Below are positions 29,401 to 36,391 of a stretch of DNA of 64,000 bases, one piece after another; position 1 is the stretch's first letter; each line of letters starts with the position of its first letter. A program made the translations under genes and the position numbers. Origin of the DNA: CAVQBP01 sp964448105 (lineage in GTDB: Bacteria; Bacteroidota; Ignavibacteria; Ignavibacteriales; Ignavibacteriaceae). The notes below the pieces were generated by a model, which saw only the letters and a list, made by a program, of their open reading frames with translations, did no database searches and had not been told where the DNA came from. Where the stretch lies: the NCBI GenBank assembly GCA_964448105.1, contig CAYUVK010000007.1, positions 1 through 64,000 of the forward strand, in the 5' to 3' direction.

Positions 29401-29503
29401 TCGGAATTATTTTATAATGGAGGGGATTATTAAATATTTCGGTAAATGATAAAAAAAGAAATACGGAAACGAAACAGAATAAAACTTTACTTTTGGTTTT
29501 CAT
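23405..29503 (-). CDS. Alpha-2-macroglobulin family protein with thioester motif
   Basis: A 2032-residue exported protein. The signal peptide (KVLFCFVSVFLFLSF) is followed by a Bacteroidota-type N-terminal region, macroglobulin beta domains including the MG2-like RAIYRPGQTIFFKGLMIE (about residue 640), an alpha-2-macroglobulin domain with FFYPHLKTDENGEIAISFTPPEALTRWKF, and a thioester domain with YPYECSEQIFSRFYA. Cys1487 and the Gln of CSEQ are the thioester pair. C-terminal alpha/alpha-toroid and receptor-like domains follow. Such proteins trap proteases or act in periplasmic defence. The usual partner PBP1C gene is not adjacent. Confidence 0.92.
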   Translation of the reverse strand: MKTKSKVLFCFVSVFLFLSFTEIFNNPLHYKIIPNHSPNAHKNFSGNNKQAWKKIDSLENAGLTRSALKIVEQVYKKSLEENNAPQIIKSLIYKLKYTSYTEENSNKIVINQIKNVIDSSSFPARPVLQSILADAYWQYYQHNRYRFMHRTETVNFNNDDFETWDLAHLLKEIINLYQLSLSNADSLRNTPISVYNDILIKYENRTYLRPTLYDFLANRALDFYVNEEASVTEPVYKFELKDPDVFSPANQFIIINFETRDSLSLKFYSANIFQDLISFHLNDPIKDPLIDVDLKRLNFMRNNSVNEYKDSLYLNALNAIEQKYSEIPFSSLILYNKAEYYNGKGSQFDPETAAQYKWDKKKAYNICDVAIKKYPGTTGAEACRSLKNQILQKNLKFKVEYASIIGQPFRALIQHTNVNRVYFRVIPWNESKEDETSKLYSNKLINYFQNQIPVKEWNVNLPDEGDYQQHSVEVAIPKLKAGYYLILLGTDKNFSYKKNAVAYGYTWITDLSYNYTNRINNKIQFIVLNRKSGNPISDAKVSLFRQVYDGKNSQYRTELIQSSLTDDNGLCEFDRSFDRYYNLQVLLEKGNDKFRSKNIYSYYQNQNNRIVAKTFFFLDRAIYRPGQTIFFKGLMIETDGKKENKLKTNTATTVTLYDVNSQKISELKLRTNDYGTFDGKFIAPSGVLTGIMTIRNESGVQSFRVEDYKRPQFEVKLNDIKGNYSLNDTVNISGLAKTYSGVNLDNAVVKYRVVRRAVIPYYWWYWGHNKPDMEITNGVVKTNNEGKFNFNFQLVPDLSYSKKENIIFNYTIYVDVVDITGETHSAQTNVSAGYISLIADIQIPETINKFDSNKYRVTSTNLSGQFQPAKFNVKIFRLIEPERIFRKRLWEKPDQFILSKEEFYKLFPHDIYNDEDKIYNWEKGKQVFETSFITTDSSTLNINYEIKKWNTGSYLLTIDTKDKNGTPIELKKYFTLFDPSSDKVPLNTANWFTELKKSGEPGEIAELLIGSAGENVKVLYALEYDDQTIISKWLRLDNEQQKIEIPIKEEYRGNLVANFLFTINNENFYNRTVINVPWTNKQLNISLETFRNKMTPGEKEEWKIKIAGPKGEKETAEMLASMYDASLDAFAPNYWNFIIYPNYSYGQRYWNPGNSFSLVNSMLYDEYWNQYIGIPSMPYDHLNYFGFNLFGYGYSQRQGVVYKSATNSVIAYDQISTVAEGVATDKETQNLQYSAPALKEQEKKHEAELENISARKNLNETAFFYPHLKTDENGEIAISFTPPEALTRWKFMAFAHTKDLKYGFISKETVTQKELMVQPNPPRFFREGDTIYFTAKVSNLSDKDLSGTAALKLYDSFTMQPIDSLLGNNNAVVNFSINKNQSAGLNWKLHIPVGMIEAVTYRVLAKADNFSDGEENALPVLPNRMLVTESLPLPVKGMTTKTFVLDKLKNNKSTTLQNFKLTLEFTSNPAWYAIQTLPYLMEYPYECSEQIFSRFYANSIATYIANSNPKIKAVFDSWKNIDKQALLSNLEKNQDLKNILLEETPWVLNAQDETERKKLVGLLFDISQMARELNEAENKLRDNQLENGGWSWFPGMPENRYITQHIVAGMGHLDKLGIKNIRNNNLIWNMLKKAVNYLDIKMNEDYDYLIKHGINLNQKNIGYIQIHYLYARTYYLDLPVPDNFKKAFNYWKSQAQTYWLSNNKYMQGMIALALFRLDDKKTADAIIKSLKENAVYNDEMGMYFKEENGWYWYQAPIETQALLIEAFDEISHDKNSVDLMKIWLLKQKQVQDWRTTKATADACYALLLRGEDWLSENKPATIKVGNQTIDQNKLEGPDKPETGTGYFRTSWSGEQIKPNMGEVTVINNNKVVAWGSLYWQYFEQLDKITPSKSPLNINKKLFLQENTPTGPKITPVTEKTKLAPGDLIKVRIEIRVDRNMEFVHLKDMRAAGFEPINVLSRSKYQDGLWYYESTRNAATNFFINYLPKGTYVFEYELRATYKGNFSNGITSIQSMYAPEFSSHSEGIRVEVK

Positions 29504-29815
29504 GGAAACCCCTATTTTATGTTAGCAAAATTTTTGATTTTATACCATTCCCTTTGTTTATGAATAACCCATCATAGGTTTTTATAATGGTTTATTTAAC
29601 CGGATGATTTTAAATTAGTTCCGTACTCTTGAGAAATTTCATGATTGATAACCTTCAAGGTTAAATTATTGTGAATTATGAGCTAACCTTGAAGGTTAAG
29701 GACTTTTAAGATTTTTACACCTTTTTTATTCCGATTTTTTAAGATATTTTGGTATATAATTATTCTTTAAGGTTGTTAGATAAATTCAACCTTTATTAAA
29801 TAAAGTTTCAATAGA
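29504..29815. other. Divergent intergenic region with nested inverted repeats
   Basis: It holds the promoters of the two divergent genes, the palindromic element at 29649-29698, and a further 7-bp inverted repeat AAGGTTG / CAACCTT (29769-29775 and 29787-29793), whose half-site resembles that element. No clear Bacteroidota promoter motif is seen. Confidence 0.45.
29649..29698. repeat. Palindromic REP-like element, copy 2
   Basis: TAACCTTCAAGGTTA (29649-29663) and TAACCTTGAAGGTTA (29684-29698) are perfect 15-bp inverted arms around a 20-nt spacer, and each arm is itself nearly palindromic. The arms share the AACCTTC-AGGT core with the element at 6548-6595. Confidence 0.7.
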
Positions 29816-30868
29816 ATGAACGATTTTCCTGAAGAATTTTTAAAATTTTTAGATGATTCGCGAAAACACCTTTCAACTGCTGCGATTTCACAATTTGTTA
29901 ATTCTAGTAATGAATTAACAGAAAATGAATTAGAATTCATAGGAGAGCATTTAAATAAATGTAAAAATTGCAGGGAAAATCTTAACAATATCTTTGATGA
30001 AGCACTTGATAAAAACAAAACTACTTTTGAATTTAATGTTAACCTATCCACTAGAAATCTCTTAAACTTTACAGATAATGAAAAACAGATCGACGGAATT
30101 ATAAGCAAAGAAAATGATGAATTTTATTTAACTTTTTTAAAATTACCCTCTTATCTGGAAAATGAAAATATTCGTATATCTTTGGCAAGCGAGAATTTAA
30201 TTATACGAATCACACCGGTTAATTTAAACAAAAAATATAAAATAGACACAGATAACGATATTGATCTAAGAGATATTACGAAAGTGAATATTGATTTTAT
30301 TATCAAACATGTTAAAAGGTCGGTATCTTTAAAAAATAAAGTTTACAAATATTGGTACACATATACTGTGATTATTGCTCTTGTCGTATATCTATTAATT
30401 TTTCAACCCAACAAAAATAATCCGGTACAACCCGCGAAAGAAATTATCCCCAAACCTAATATTATAATCGATACACCGGTTGTTAAAAAAGTACCAAAGA
30501 TTGATACCGTTATATCAAAGAAAGAAATTGCCGAACAACCAAAGTCTCCTTTGCAAACTAAGTTAGCACCGGAATTCAAAAATAATTCTAAGCTGGAAGG
30601 TTTGGTTAATAAATTTAAAGATAACGGAATTATTATAAATCCTGCGATAGGGGATACTCTGAAAAAACAAATTTATTTTAAATGGGCTCCATTGGAAACG
30701 GAAACTTATGATATGACTATTGTAGATAATAAGAATAACGAAATATGGAGTAAAGAACTTTTTGATGCCCGTGTAACTCTTCTGCAAAAATTAGATCCGG
30801 GACTATATTATTGGAAGTTAACTGTAAAAGGGAAATTGCAGACTGTCGGGAAATTCTATGTTAAGTAA
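29816..30868 (+). CDS. Membrane protein with anti-sigma-like zinc finger
   Basis: A 350-residue protein. The N-terminal region has GEHLNKCKNCRENL, an H-x3-C-x2-C motif as in the zinc-containing anti-sigma domain. Then come a mainly beta/charged region, one membrane helix (about residues 183-202, YTVIIALVVYLLIF), a Pro/Lys-rich linker, and a C-terminal Ig-like domain ending in GLYYWKLTVKGKLQTVGKFYVK. The layout (cytoplasmic zinc finger, single helix, extracytoplasmic sensor-like domain) suggests an anti-sigma factor, but no sigma factor gene is adjacent, so this is inference. Confidence 0.65.
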   Translation: MNDFPEEFLKFLDDSRKHLSTAAISQFVNSSNELTENELEFIGEHLNKCKNCRENLNNIFDEALDKNKTTFEFNVNLSTRNLLNFTDNEKQIDGIISKENDEFYLTFLKLPSYLENENIRISLASENLIIRITPVNLNKKYKIDTDNDIDLRDITKVNIDFIIKHVKRSVSLKNKVYKYWYTYTVIIALVVYLLIFQPNKNNPVQPAKEIIPKPNIIIDTPVVKKVPKIDTVISKKEIAEQPKSPLQTKLAPEFKNNSKLEGLVNKFKDNGIIINPAIGDTLKKQIYFKWAPLETETYDMTIVDNKNNEIWSKELFDARVTLLQKLDPGLYYWKLTVKGKLQTVGKFYVK

Positions 30869-30871
30869 TTT

Positions 30872-31141
30872 TTATAAAATCATTTTTATATTTGAATTGC
30901 TTCCAAGCTTTTGATAAATAAGGTCCCTGACTATTTCGGAGGGAACTTCAACTTTAAAATTTAAACTGAAATAATTTCCATTTCTGCTAATATTTGACGG
31001 AGTCACATCATATTTCAATCCACCGGATGCTTCTTCAATTGCTTCTAAAATTTTATCTACATCTTTCCCAATAACTTTATACGACCATTCACACGGGTAT
31101 TCAATTTCAGGTCTTTGTTTGTTGTTTGAGTCTAAAATCAT
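30872..31141 (-). CDS. DUF493 (YbeD-like) protein
   Basis: An 89-residue protein with the DUF493 pattern: YPCEWSYKVIGKDVDKILEAIEEAS near the start and SRNGNYFSLNFKVEVPSEIVRDLIYQKL towards the end, a ferredoxin-like ACT-type fold. The function is not known; E. coli YbeD lies beside lipoate genes, but there are none here. It converges on the plus-strand gene before it with a 3-nt gap. Confidence 0.82.
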   Translation of the reverse strand: MILDSNNKQRPEIEYPCEWSYKVIGKDVDKILEAIEEASGGLKYDVTPSNISRNGNYFSLNFKVEVPSEIVRDLIYQKLGSNSNIKMIL

Positions 31142-31531
31142 ATATAATATTTAATTAAGAAAAAGTGAACCTGATTAGAATCTAGACAATGAAATCTTCC
31201 CCAAAAACTAAAAATTAAAGAATTTTTTATCTTATTTTCTTTCATTCTTTGAAATATATTGCTTAGAAATTCAACACACAATTAAATGCTCTTAATAAAC
31301 TGTAATTAAGAGATATTCCAATTGTCGAATTTTAATTCAATTTTATTTAAGAATTTGTTTTTCACTATTAAGAATTAAAGATAAATAATCAAAAATAAAA
31401 GCTCAAATTTTGATATAAATTAAATGAATTTTGTTTATTCGGATGGCATTCAATATGTGTATAAAATTGTAATAAAATTATTAAATAAGCTTTCACAAAC
31501 CAAAAAAAGCCCAAAGGGGAACTGAAAGTTA
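31142..31531. other. Leader region of the hydrogen operon
   Basis: About 390 A/T-rich bases between divergent genes. An 8-bp inverted repeat CTCTTAAT / ATTAAGAG with an 8-nt loop (31289-31312) is a possible operator. No sigma-54 (GG-N10-GC) element is seen. The sequence AAAGGGGA lies shortly before the sensor-kinase start. Confidence 0.4.
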
Positions 31532-33526
31532 ATGAACGATGGGATTGTAACAACAATACTTGATAAATGTAAACGATGTTATTCATGTGTACGTGAATGC
31601 CCTGCAAAAGCAATTAGGGTTATAAACGGACAGGCAACCGTATTAACCGAAAGATGTATCGCTTGCGGTCATTGCATCAAAGTTTGTTCCCAAAATGCAA
31701 AACAAATTTTAAGTGATGTTGAAAAAGTCCTTAACGAGATATTGATTTCAGATAATGCAATAGCAATAATAGCCCCTTCTTTTGCTGCATCCTTTCCGGA
31801 CAATTATTCAAAATTACCAACTGCATTAAGAAATCTTGGCTTTTCAAAAGTTATTGAAACTGCATTTGGTGCGGATCTAATTAGCGAGTATTATTTAAAA
31901 GAATTTCAAACCGAAAAAAATAAAACTATCATTAGTTCTGCTTGTCCGGCAGTAGTAAACTATATTGAAAAATATTATGAAAATTTGGTTCCCAATATCA
32001 CTAAGGTTGTATCTCCAATGATCGCAATTGGGAGATATTTAAGTGAAACGGAAGAAGCAAATATCAAGATTGTTTTTATCGGGCCATGTATTGCTAAAAA
32101 AGATGAATACATCGATGATGAGCTCAACGGTGAAATAGATGCTGTTCTAACATTTAATGAAATTAAAAAAATATTAAATGATAAAACTATTTCAATTGAT
32201 GAACTTGAGGAAAGTGATTTTGATCCCCCTCATGCTTTTATGGGAAAAGCATATCCTTTAGCCGGAGGTTTGCTGAAATCAACAAATATTCCGGAAGATA
32301 TCCTTGAAAAAGAAATAATCGTTGTTGAAGGAAAGAAAAAAGTAATGGAGATTATCGATGAAATTTCAAACAATAACATAAATGCAAAATTTGTTGATAT
32401 CCTTTTTTGCGAAGGATGTATAAGCGGACCGGCAATCGACAGCAGTCTTAACTATTATTCCAGGCGGGAAAAAGTAATAAAATTCATTGAACAAAAAATT
32501 AATTTTGTAGATAAACAGGTTTGGAAAAGTGATCTCTTTAATGCCAGGAATATTGATTTTACCAGGAAGTTCAAATCAAAAAATCAAAAAAGACCTTATC
32601 CAACTGAAGATAGGATAAAAGAAATATTAGCTGAAACAAAGAAATTCAGTCCGGCTGATGAATTGAATTGCGGCGCCTGCGGTTACAATACCTGTAGGGA
32701 AAATGCAGTAGCAATTGCAAAAGGCATAGCAGAAAGCGAAATGTGCCTTCCTTATTTAATTGAAAGAATCGATAAAGCTTATAAGGAGCTGAGTTCTGCC
32801 CAGGAGCAGTTGCAGTCTGCCGAAAAGCTTGCATCTATTGGACAGTTAGTTGCAGGTATTGCACATGAAATTAATAATCCGCTAGGTACAATTCTTCTTT
32901 ATTCATCAATGTTAAAAAATGATCTGGCAGAAAAAAAACTTGATACTCAAAATGTTGAAGATGTAAAATTAATAATAGATGAAGCTACCAGATGCAAAAA
33001 TATAGTTTCGGATCTTTTAAACTTTGCCCGGCAAAGCAAGCTTAAGCTTTCAACTATCAATATTTATGAATTGATTGATGATGTAATACGATCGATAAAA
33101 ATTAATCCAAGATGCAAAGATATTATTATTCAAAAAGATGAAGAATCAAAAAAATGTATGATTGATTGCGATTCCGACCAGCTTAAGCAGGTTTTTCTAA
33201 ACCTGGTGAATAACTCTTGCGAAGCAATGCTGGAAAGCGATAAAAAATTTTTAAGCCTGATTATCAATGAAAATAGTAATCACGTAAATATCGAAATAAA
33301 AGATACCGGTACGGGAATTCCTAAAGAATATTTCAGTAAAATTTTTACTCCATTCTTTACTACAAAGAAAATCGGGATGGGAACAGGACTTGGTTTGGCA
33401 ATTTCTTACGGTATAATAAAAATGCATAAAGGAGATATAACATTCCAAAGTGAAGTTGGAAAAGGCACATCTTTTATTGTTAAGTTGCCGAAATATCTTG
33501 TTATCCAAAATGTGAATATGAATTAA
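31532..33526 (+). CDS. [FeFe]-hydrogenase-like sensor histidine kinase
   Basis: A 664-residue cytoplasmic fusion. Two [4Fe-4S] motifs open it (Cys13/16/19/23 and Cys42/45/48/52). An H-cluster-like domain follows with L1 SSACPAVV (Ala137-Cys138), L2 GPCIAKKDE (Cys186) and L3 CEGCISGP (Cys293/296). Then a CGACGYNTC iron-sulfur domain (Cys380/383/388/405), a HisKA helix with IAHEINNP (His445) and an ATPase domain with GMGTGLGLAISYGI. Ala replaces the proton-relay Cys of catalytic enzymes, as known for sensory [FeFe] hydrogenases (HydS, group C). It likely senses H2 or redox state and starts a phosphorelay into the receivers downstream. No PAS domain is seen. Confidence 0.88.
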   Translation: MNDGIVTTILDKCKRCYSCVRECPAKAIRVINGQATVLTERCIACGHCIKVCSQNAKQILSDVEKVLNEILISDNAIAIIAPSFAASFPDNYSKLPTALRNLGFSKVIETAFGADLISEYYLKEFQTEKNKTIISSACPAVVNYIEKYYENLVPNITKVVSPMIAIGRYLSETEEANIKIVFIGPCIAKKDEYIDDELNGEIDAVLTFNEIKKILNDKTISIDELEESDFDPPHAFMGKAYPLAGGLLKSTNIPEDILEKEIIVVEGKKKVMEIIDEISNNNINAKFVDILFCEGCISGPAIDSSLNYYSRREKVIKFIEQKINFVDKQVWKSDLFNARNIDFTRKFKSKNQKRPYPTEDRIKEILAETKKFSPADELNCGACGYNTCRENAVAIAKGIAESEMCLPYLIERIDKAYKELSSAQEQLQSAEKLASIGQLVAGIAHEINNPLGTILLYSSMLKNDLAEKKLDTQNVEDVKLIIDEATRCKNIVSDLLNFARQSKLKLSTINIYELIDDVIRSIKINPRCKDIIIQKDEESKKCMIDCDSDQLKQVFLNLVNNSCEAMLESDKKFLSLIINENSNHVNIEIKDTGTGIPKEYFSKIFTPFFTTKKIGMGTGLGLAISYGIIKMHKGDITFQSEVGKGTSFIVKLPKYLVIQNVNMN

Positions 33527-33536
33527 GGAAATAAAA

Positions 33537-33950
33537 ATGAAAAAGAAAAAAATATTATTAGTTGATGATGATATCGATTTACTCGAGCAGAGTAAGATAT
33601 CATTTGAATCGAAAGGTTATACGGTTGCAACTGCCGAAAATGTTGATGAAGGATGGCAGATATTTCAAAAAGAAAAACCTGATGCAGTTGTGATCGATTT
33701 AATTATGGAAGAGCATGATTCAGGTTTCATTTTGAGCTATAAGATTAAAAAAGATGACTATGGGAAAAATATACCCGTTTATATTTTAACTTCTGCAACT
33801 TACTTAACTGGGTATAAATTTGGTGTTTCAACTGAAGAGGAAAAGGAATGGATTTACTGCGATGAAATCATTAATAAACCCGTAGTAACAGAAGATTTGA
33901 TAGAGAAAATAGAAAATTATTATTTGAAAAAAGAAAATTTTCACAGATGA
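33537..33950 (+). CDS. Single-domain response regulator
   Basis: A 137-residue receiver domain: acidic pocket LLVDDD (Asp10-12), phospho-acceptor Asp54 in VVIDLIMEE, and a conserved Thr/Ser in YILTSAT. No output domain follows. It starts 10 nt after the sensor kinase and overlaps the next gene by 4 nt, so it is the probable first phosphate acceptor of the relay. Confidence 0.9.
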   Translation: MKKKKILLVDDDIDLLEQSKISFESKGYTVATAENVDEGWQIFQKEKPDAVVIDLIMEEHDSGFILSYKIKKDDYGKNIPVYILTSATYLTGYKFGVSTEEEKEWIYCDEIINKPVVTEDLIEKIENYYLKKENFHR

Positions 33951-35452
33951 ATGAATTCAAAGCAAATAATAAGATTAAAGTTTTAATTGTTGATGATGAA
34001 AAGAATCTTGGAATTGGCATTAAACGTTTGCTTGAAAAAGAAGGATATGAAGTTCAGCTTGCAGTAAATGGAACAGAAGGAATACAATTAGGAACTAATG
34101 AAGAGTTTGATCTAGCAATAATTGATCTGAAAATGCCGGATATTGATGGAATTATCGTGCTAGAAAAGATACTTAAGAAATATCCCAACACAATTTGTTT
34201 TATCGCAACTGCTTTTGCAAGTTATGAAACAGCTATAGAATCTACAAAGAAGGGTGCCTACGGTTATATTCTCAAACCTTTTTTACCCGATGAGCTCTTA
34301 TATCAACTAAAAAAAGGATACGAAAAAAGATTCCTATTAATGGAAGCCGAAAGGTGGGAAAAAGAAAGGGAAGAAAGGCTGCTCGAAATCGCGTTTGAAA
34401 AGACACGTGTACTTACAATTATCAATTCAATAACTGATGGAGTTCTTGTAGTAAACAAAATTGGGGAAGTAGTCTTATTTAATCCGGCAGCCTTAAAATA
34501 CTTGGAGATTGAGGAATTAAAAATTGGAGATCAAATAATAGAAAAACTCCACCCGCAGATATCGGATTTGATCGATAAACTATTAAACAATGATTCTTTT
34601 GTTACCAAAACATATTCTGCACAAGTAGAATTAAAACCAGGTTATGATTTTTTTATTGAAGCTACTTCATCCGGAGTTTTTCATCCCGATGGTTCTCTTG
34701 CCGGTGTAGTTGTTGTGCTTAAAGATATAACCAATTTAAAGAAATTGGAATTTCTTAAATCTCAATTTGTGTCTATGGTTTCGCATGAATTAAAAGCACC
34801 TATATCTGCTGTATATGGTTATTTAAAATTATTTAATGATAATTCAGTTGCTGTTTCTGATGAGCAGAAAAAGAATTTTATAAATAGATCCCAGTTAAGA
34901 CTAGATGGATTAATTAAAATGGTAAATGATCTTCTTGATATTTCAAGAATGGAAATGAAATCAATTAAAAGAGAAATAAGTGATATTGATTTAAGGGACG
35001 TGATTAATAATATTATTGAGTTATTTCAGGCTGATCTAAAAAGAAAAAATATTACTGTCGATTTTAATTCAATCCCTGATTCGCCTTTTATAAAAGCTGA
35101 TTTTGAAGAGATGAACCGTTTGTTTACAAACCTTATTAGTAATGCAATAAAATATAATAGGCATAACGGTTGTATTACTGTTATTATAAATTCAACTGAA
35201 GTATATTTGGTTGTTGAAATTAAAGATTCTGGAATAGGTCTTAAACCGGAAGAAAAAAAGAAGCTATTCCATGAATTTTTTAGGGCGAAAAATGAATTTA
35301 CTAAGGATATAAGCGGTACCGGCTTAGGGTTATCAATTGTTAAAAGAATAGTTGATTCATATTCAGGGAGAATTGAAGTGGGAAGTGAATTCAATAAAGG
35401 GACTACATTCAAAGTTTATTTGCCTTTTCTTTATAAAGAAATTCAAAAATAA
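33947..35452 (+). CDS. Receiver-PAS-histidine kinase hybrid
   Basis: A 501-residue soluble protein: receiver domain (residues ~10-125, Asp60 in IIDLKMPDIDG), a short coiled coil, a PAS domain (about 150-265, with ITDGVLVVNKIGEVVLFNPAA), HisKA with FVSMVSHELKAPISAVYGYL, and an ATPase domain with NLISNAIKY and GTGLGLSIVKRIVD. There is no membrane segment. The N-terminal receiver suggests that it is controlled by phosphorylation, for example from the H2-sensor kinase, before passing phosphate on. Confidence 0.88.
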   Translation: MNEFKANNKIKVLIVDDEKNLGIGIKRLLEKEGYEVQLAVNGTEGIQLGTNEEFDLAIIDLKMPDIDGIIVLEKILKKYPNTICFIATAFASYETAIESTKKGAYGYILKPFLPDELLYQLKKGYEKRFLLMEAERWEKEREERLLEIAFEKTRVLTIINSITDGVLVVNKIGEVVLFNPAALKYLEIEELKIGDQIIEKLHPQISDLIDKLLNNDSFVTKTYSAQVELKPGYDFFIEATSSGVFHPDGSLAGVVVVLKDITNLKKLEFLKSQFVSMVSHELKAPISAVYGYLKLFNDNSVAVSDEQKKNFINRSQLRLDGLIKMVNDLLDISRMEMKSIKREISDIDLRDVINNIIELFQADLKRKNITVDFNSIPDSPFIKADFEEMNRLFTNLISNAIKYNRHNGCITVIINSTEVYLVVEIKDSGIGLKPEEKKKLFHEFFRAKNEFTKDISGTGLGLSIVKRIVDSYSGRIEVGSEFNKGTTFKVYLPFLYKEIQK

Positions 35453-35528
35453 TTGTTGAATAGATTAATGAACCGCAATACGGACATAAGGTTTTAAATT
35501 TTTATCACAAATAATATGAGGGGGTCTA

Positions 35529-35909
35529 ATGACTCGCATAGCAATAATAGATGATGACGCCGATATTCTTGATGCCAGCAGCTTAATTCTCACATCAAAT
35601 GGTTATGAAGTAATAACGGCTGATAATCCAGATGACGGGTATAAAATTGTTAAAGAAAATTCGCCCGATCTAATTATTCTTGATGTAATGATGAATGAAC
35701 CCGACGATGGATTTTTTCTTGCTCAAAGGTTCAGAAAAGATAATATCAAAGTACCGATAATAATGTACACTTCAGTTTCCAAAGCAACAGGTCTGGATTT
35801 CGGCGTAAGTGAAATTGTTCCTGTTGATGAATTTGTTGAAAAACCAATTTCACCTGAAGAACTAATTAGCAAAGTTAAAATACTTTTACAAATTCAACAG
35901 GAGGGATAA
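35529..35909 (+). CDS. Single-domain response regulator
   Basis: A 126-residue receiver with IAIIDDD pocket and phospho-acceptor Asp52 in LIILDVMMNEPDDGF; no output domain. A GAGGGGG site precedes the ATG. It is similar to the receiver at 33537 (both have the D-x(5-6)-DxGF arrangement after the acceptor Asp) and abuts hydC directly, which ties the relay to the hydrogenase genes. Confidence 0.9.
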   Translation: MTRIAIIDDDADILDASSLILTSNGYEVITADNPDDGYKIVKENSPDLIILDVMMNEPDDGFFLAQRFRKDNIKVPIIMYTSVSKATGLDFGVSEIVPVDEFVEKPISPEELISKVKILLQIQQEG

Positions 35910-36383
35910 ATGCTGGTAATGGAAAGAAATACTTTATCCGAAGAGATAGAAGAATTAATCAAAATTTATGGTTCCGAACGCTCATCTCTCCTTCAAATTC
36001 TCCAGGCGATCCAGCGGAAGCATAAATATATTTCTGATTTTGCTCAGCAGGAAGTTGCACAGTTGATGAATATTCATCCTGTTGAAGTTTATAGTGTTAT
36101 TTCCTTTTATTCTTTTCTGCATTCGGAACCGCAGGGAAGAAATATCGTGCGGCTATGCCAAACAATCTCTTGCGATATGAAAGGAAAGGAAGATGTAAAA
36201 TCAACGGTAGAGAAGGAACTTGGAATTAAATTCGGTGAAACAACAAAAGATAAACGGATAACGCTTGAATTTACCAACTGCCTGGGTATGTGCGATCAAG
36301 GGCCGGCGATGATTATAAACGAAAGAGTTTATACACGTCTTAATACTGAAAAAGTGATACAAATTTTAAATGAGATAAAGTAG
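35910..36383 (+). CDS. hydC: NADH-linked hydrogenase subunit HydC (NuoE-like)
   Basis: A 157-residue thioredoxin-like [2Fe-2S] protein of the NuoE/HndA family. The four ligands are in RLCQTISCDMKG and FTNCLGMCDQGP. The helical N-terminus has LLQILQAIQRKHKYIS. It passes electrons between the FMN subunit (next gene) and the hydrogenase. It starts 1 nt after the receiver's stop codon and is 8 nt from hydB, so the complex is encoded in one block. Confidence 0.9.
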   Translation: MLVMERNTLSEEIEELIKIYGSERSSLLQILQAIQRKHKYISDFAQQEVAQLMNIHPVEVYSVISFYSFLHSEPQGRNIVRLCQTISCDMKGKEDVKSTVEKELGIKFGETTKDKRITLEFTNCLGMCDQGPAMIINERVYTRLNTEKVIQILNEIK

Positions 36384-36391
36384 GAATTAAA

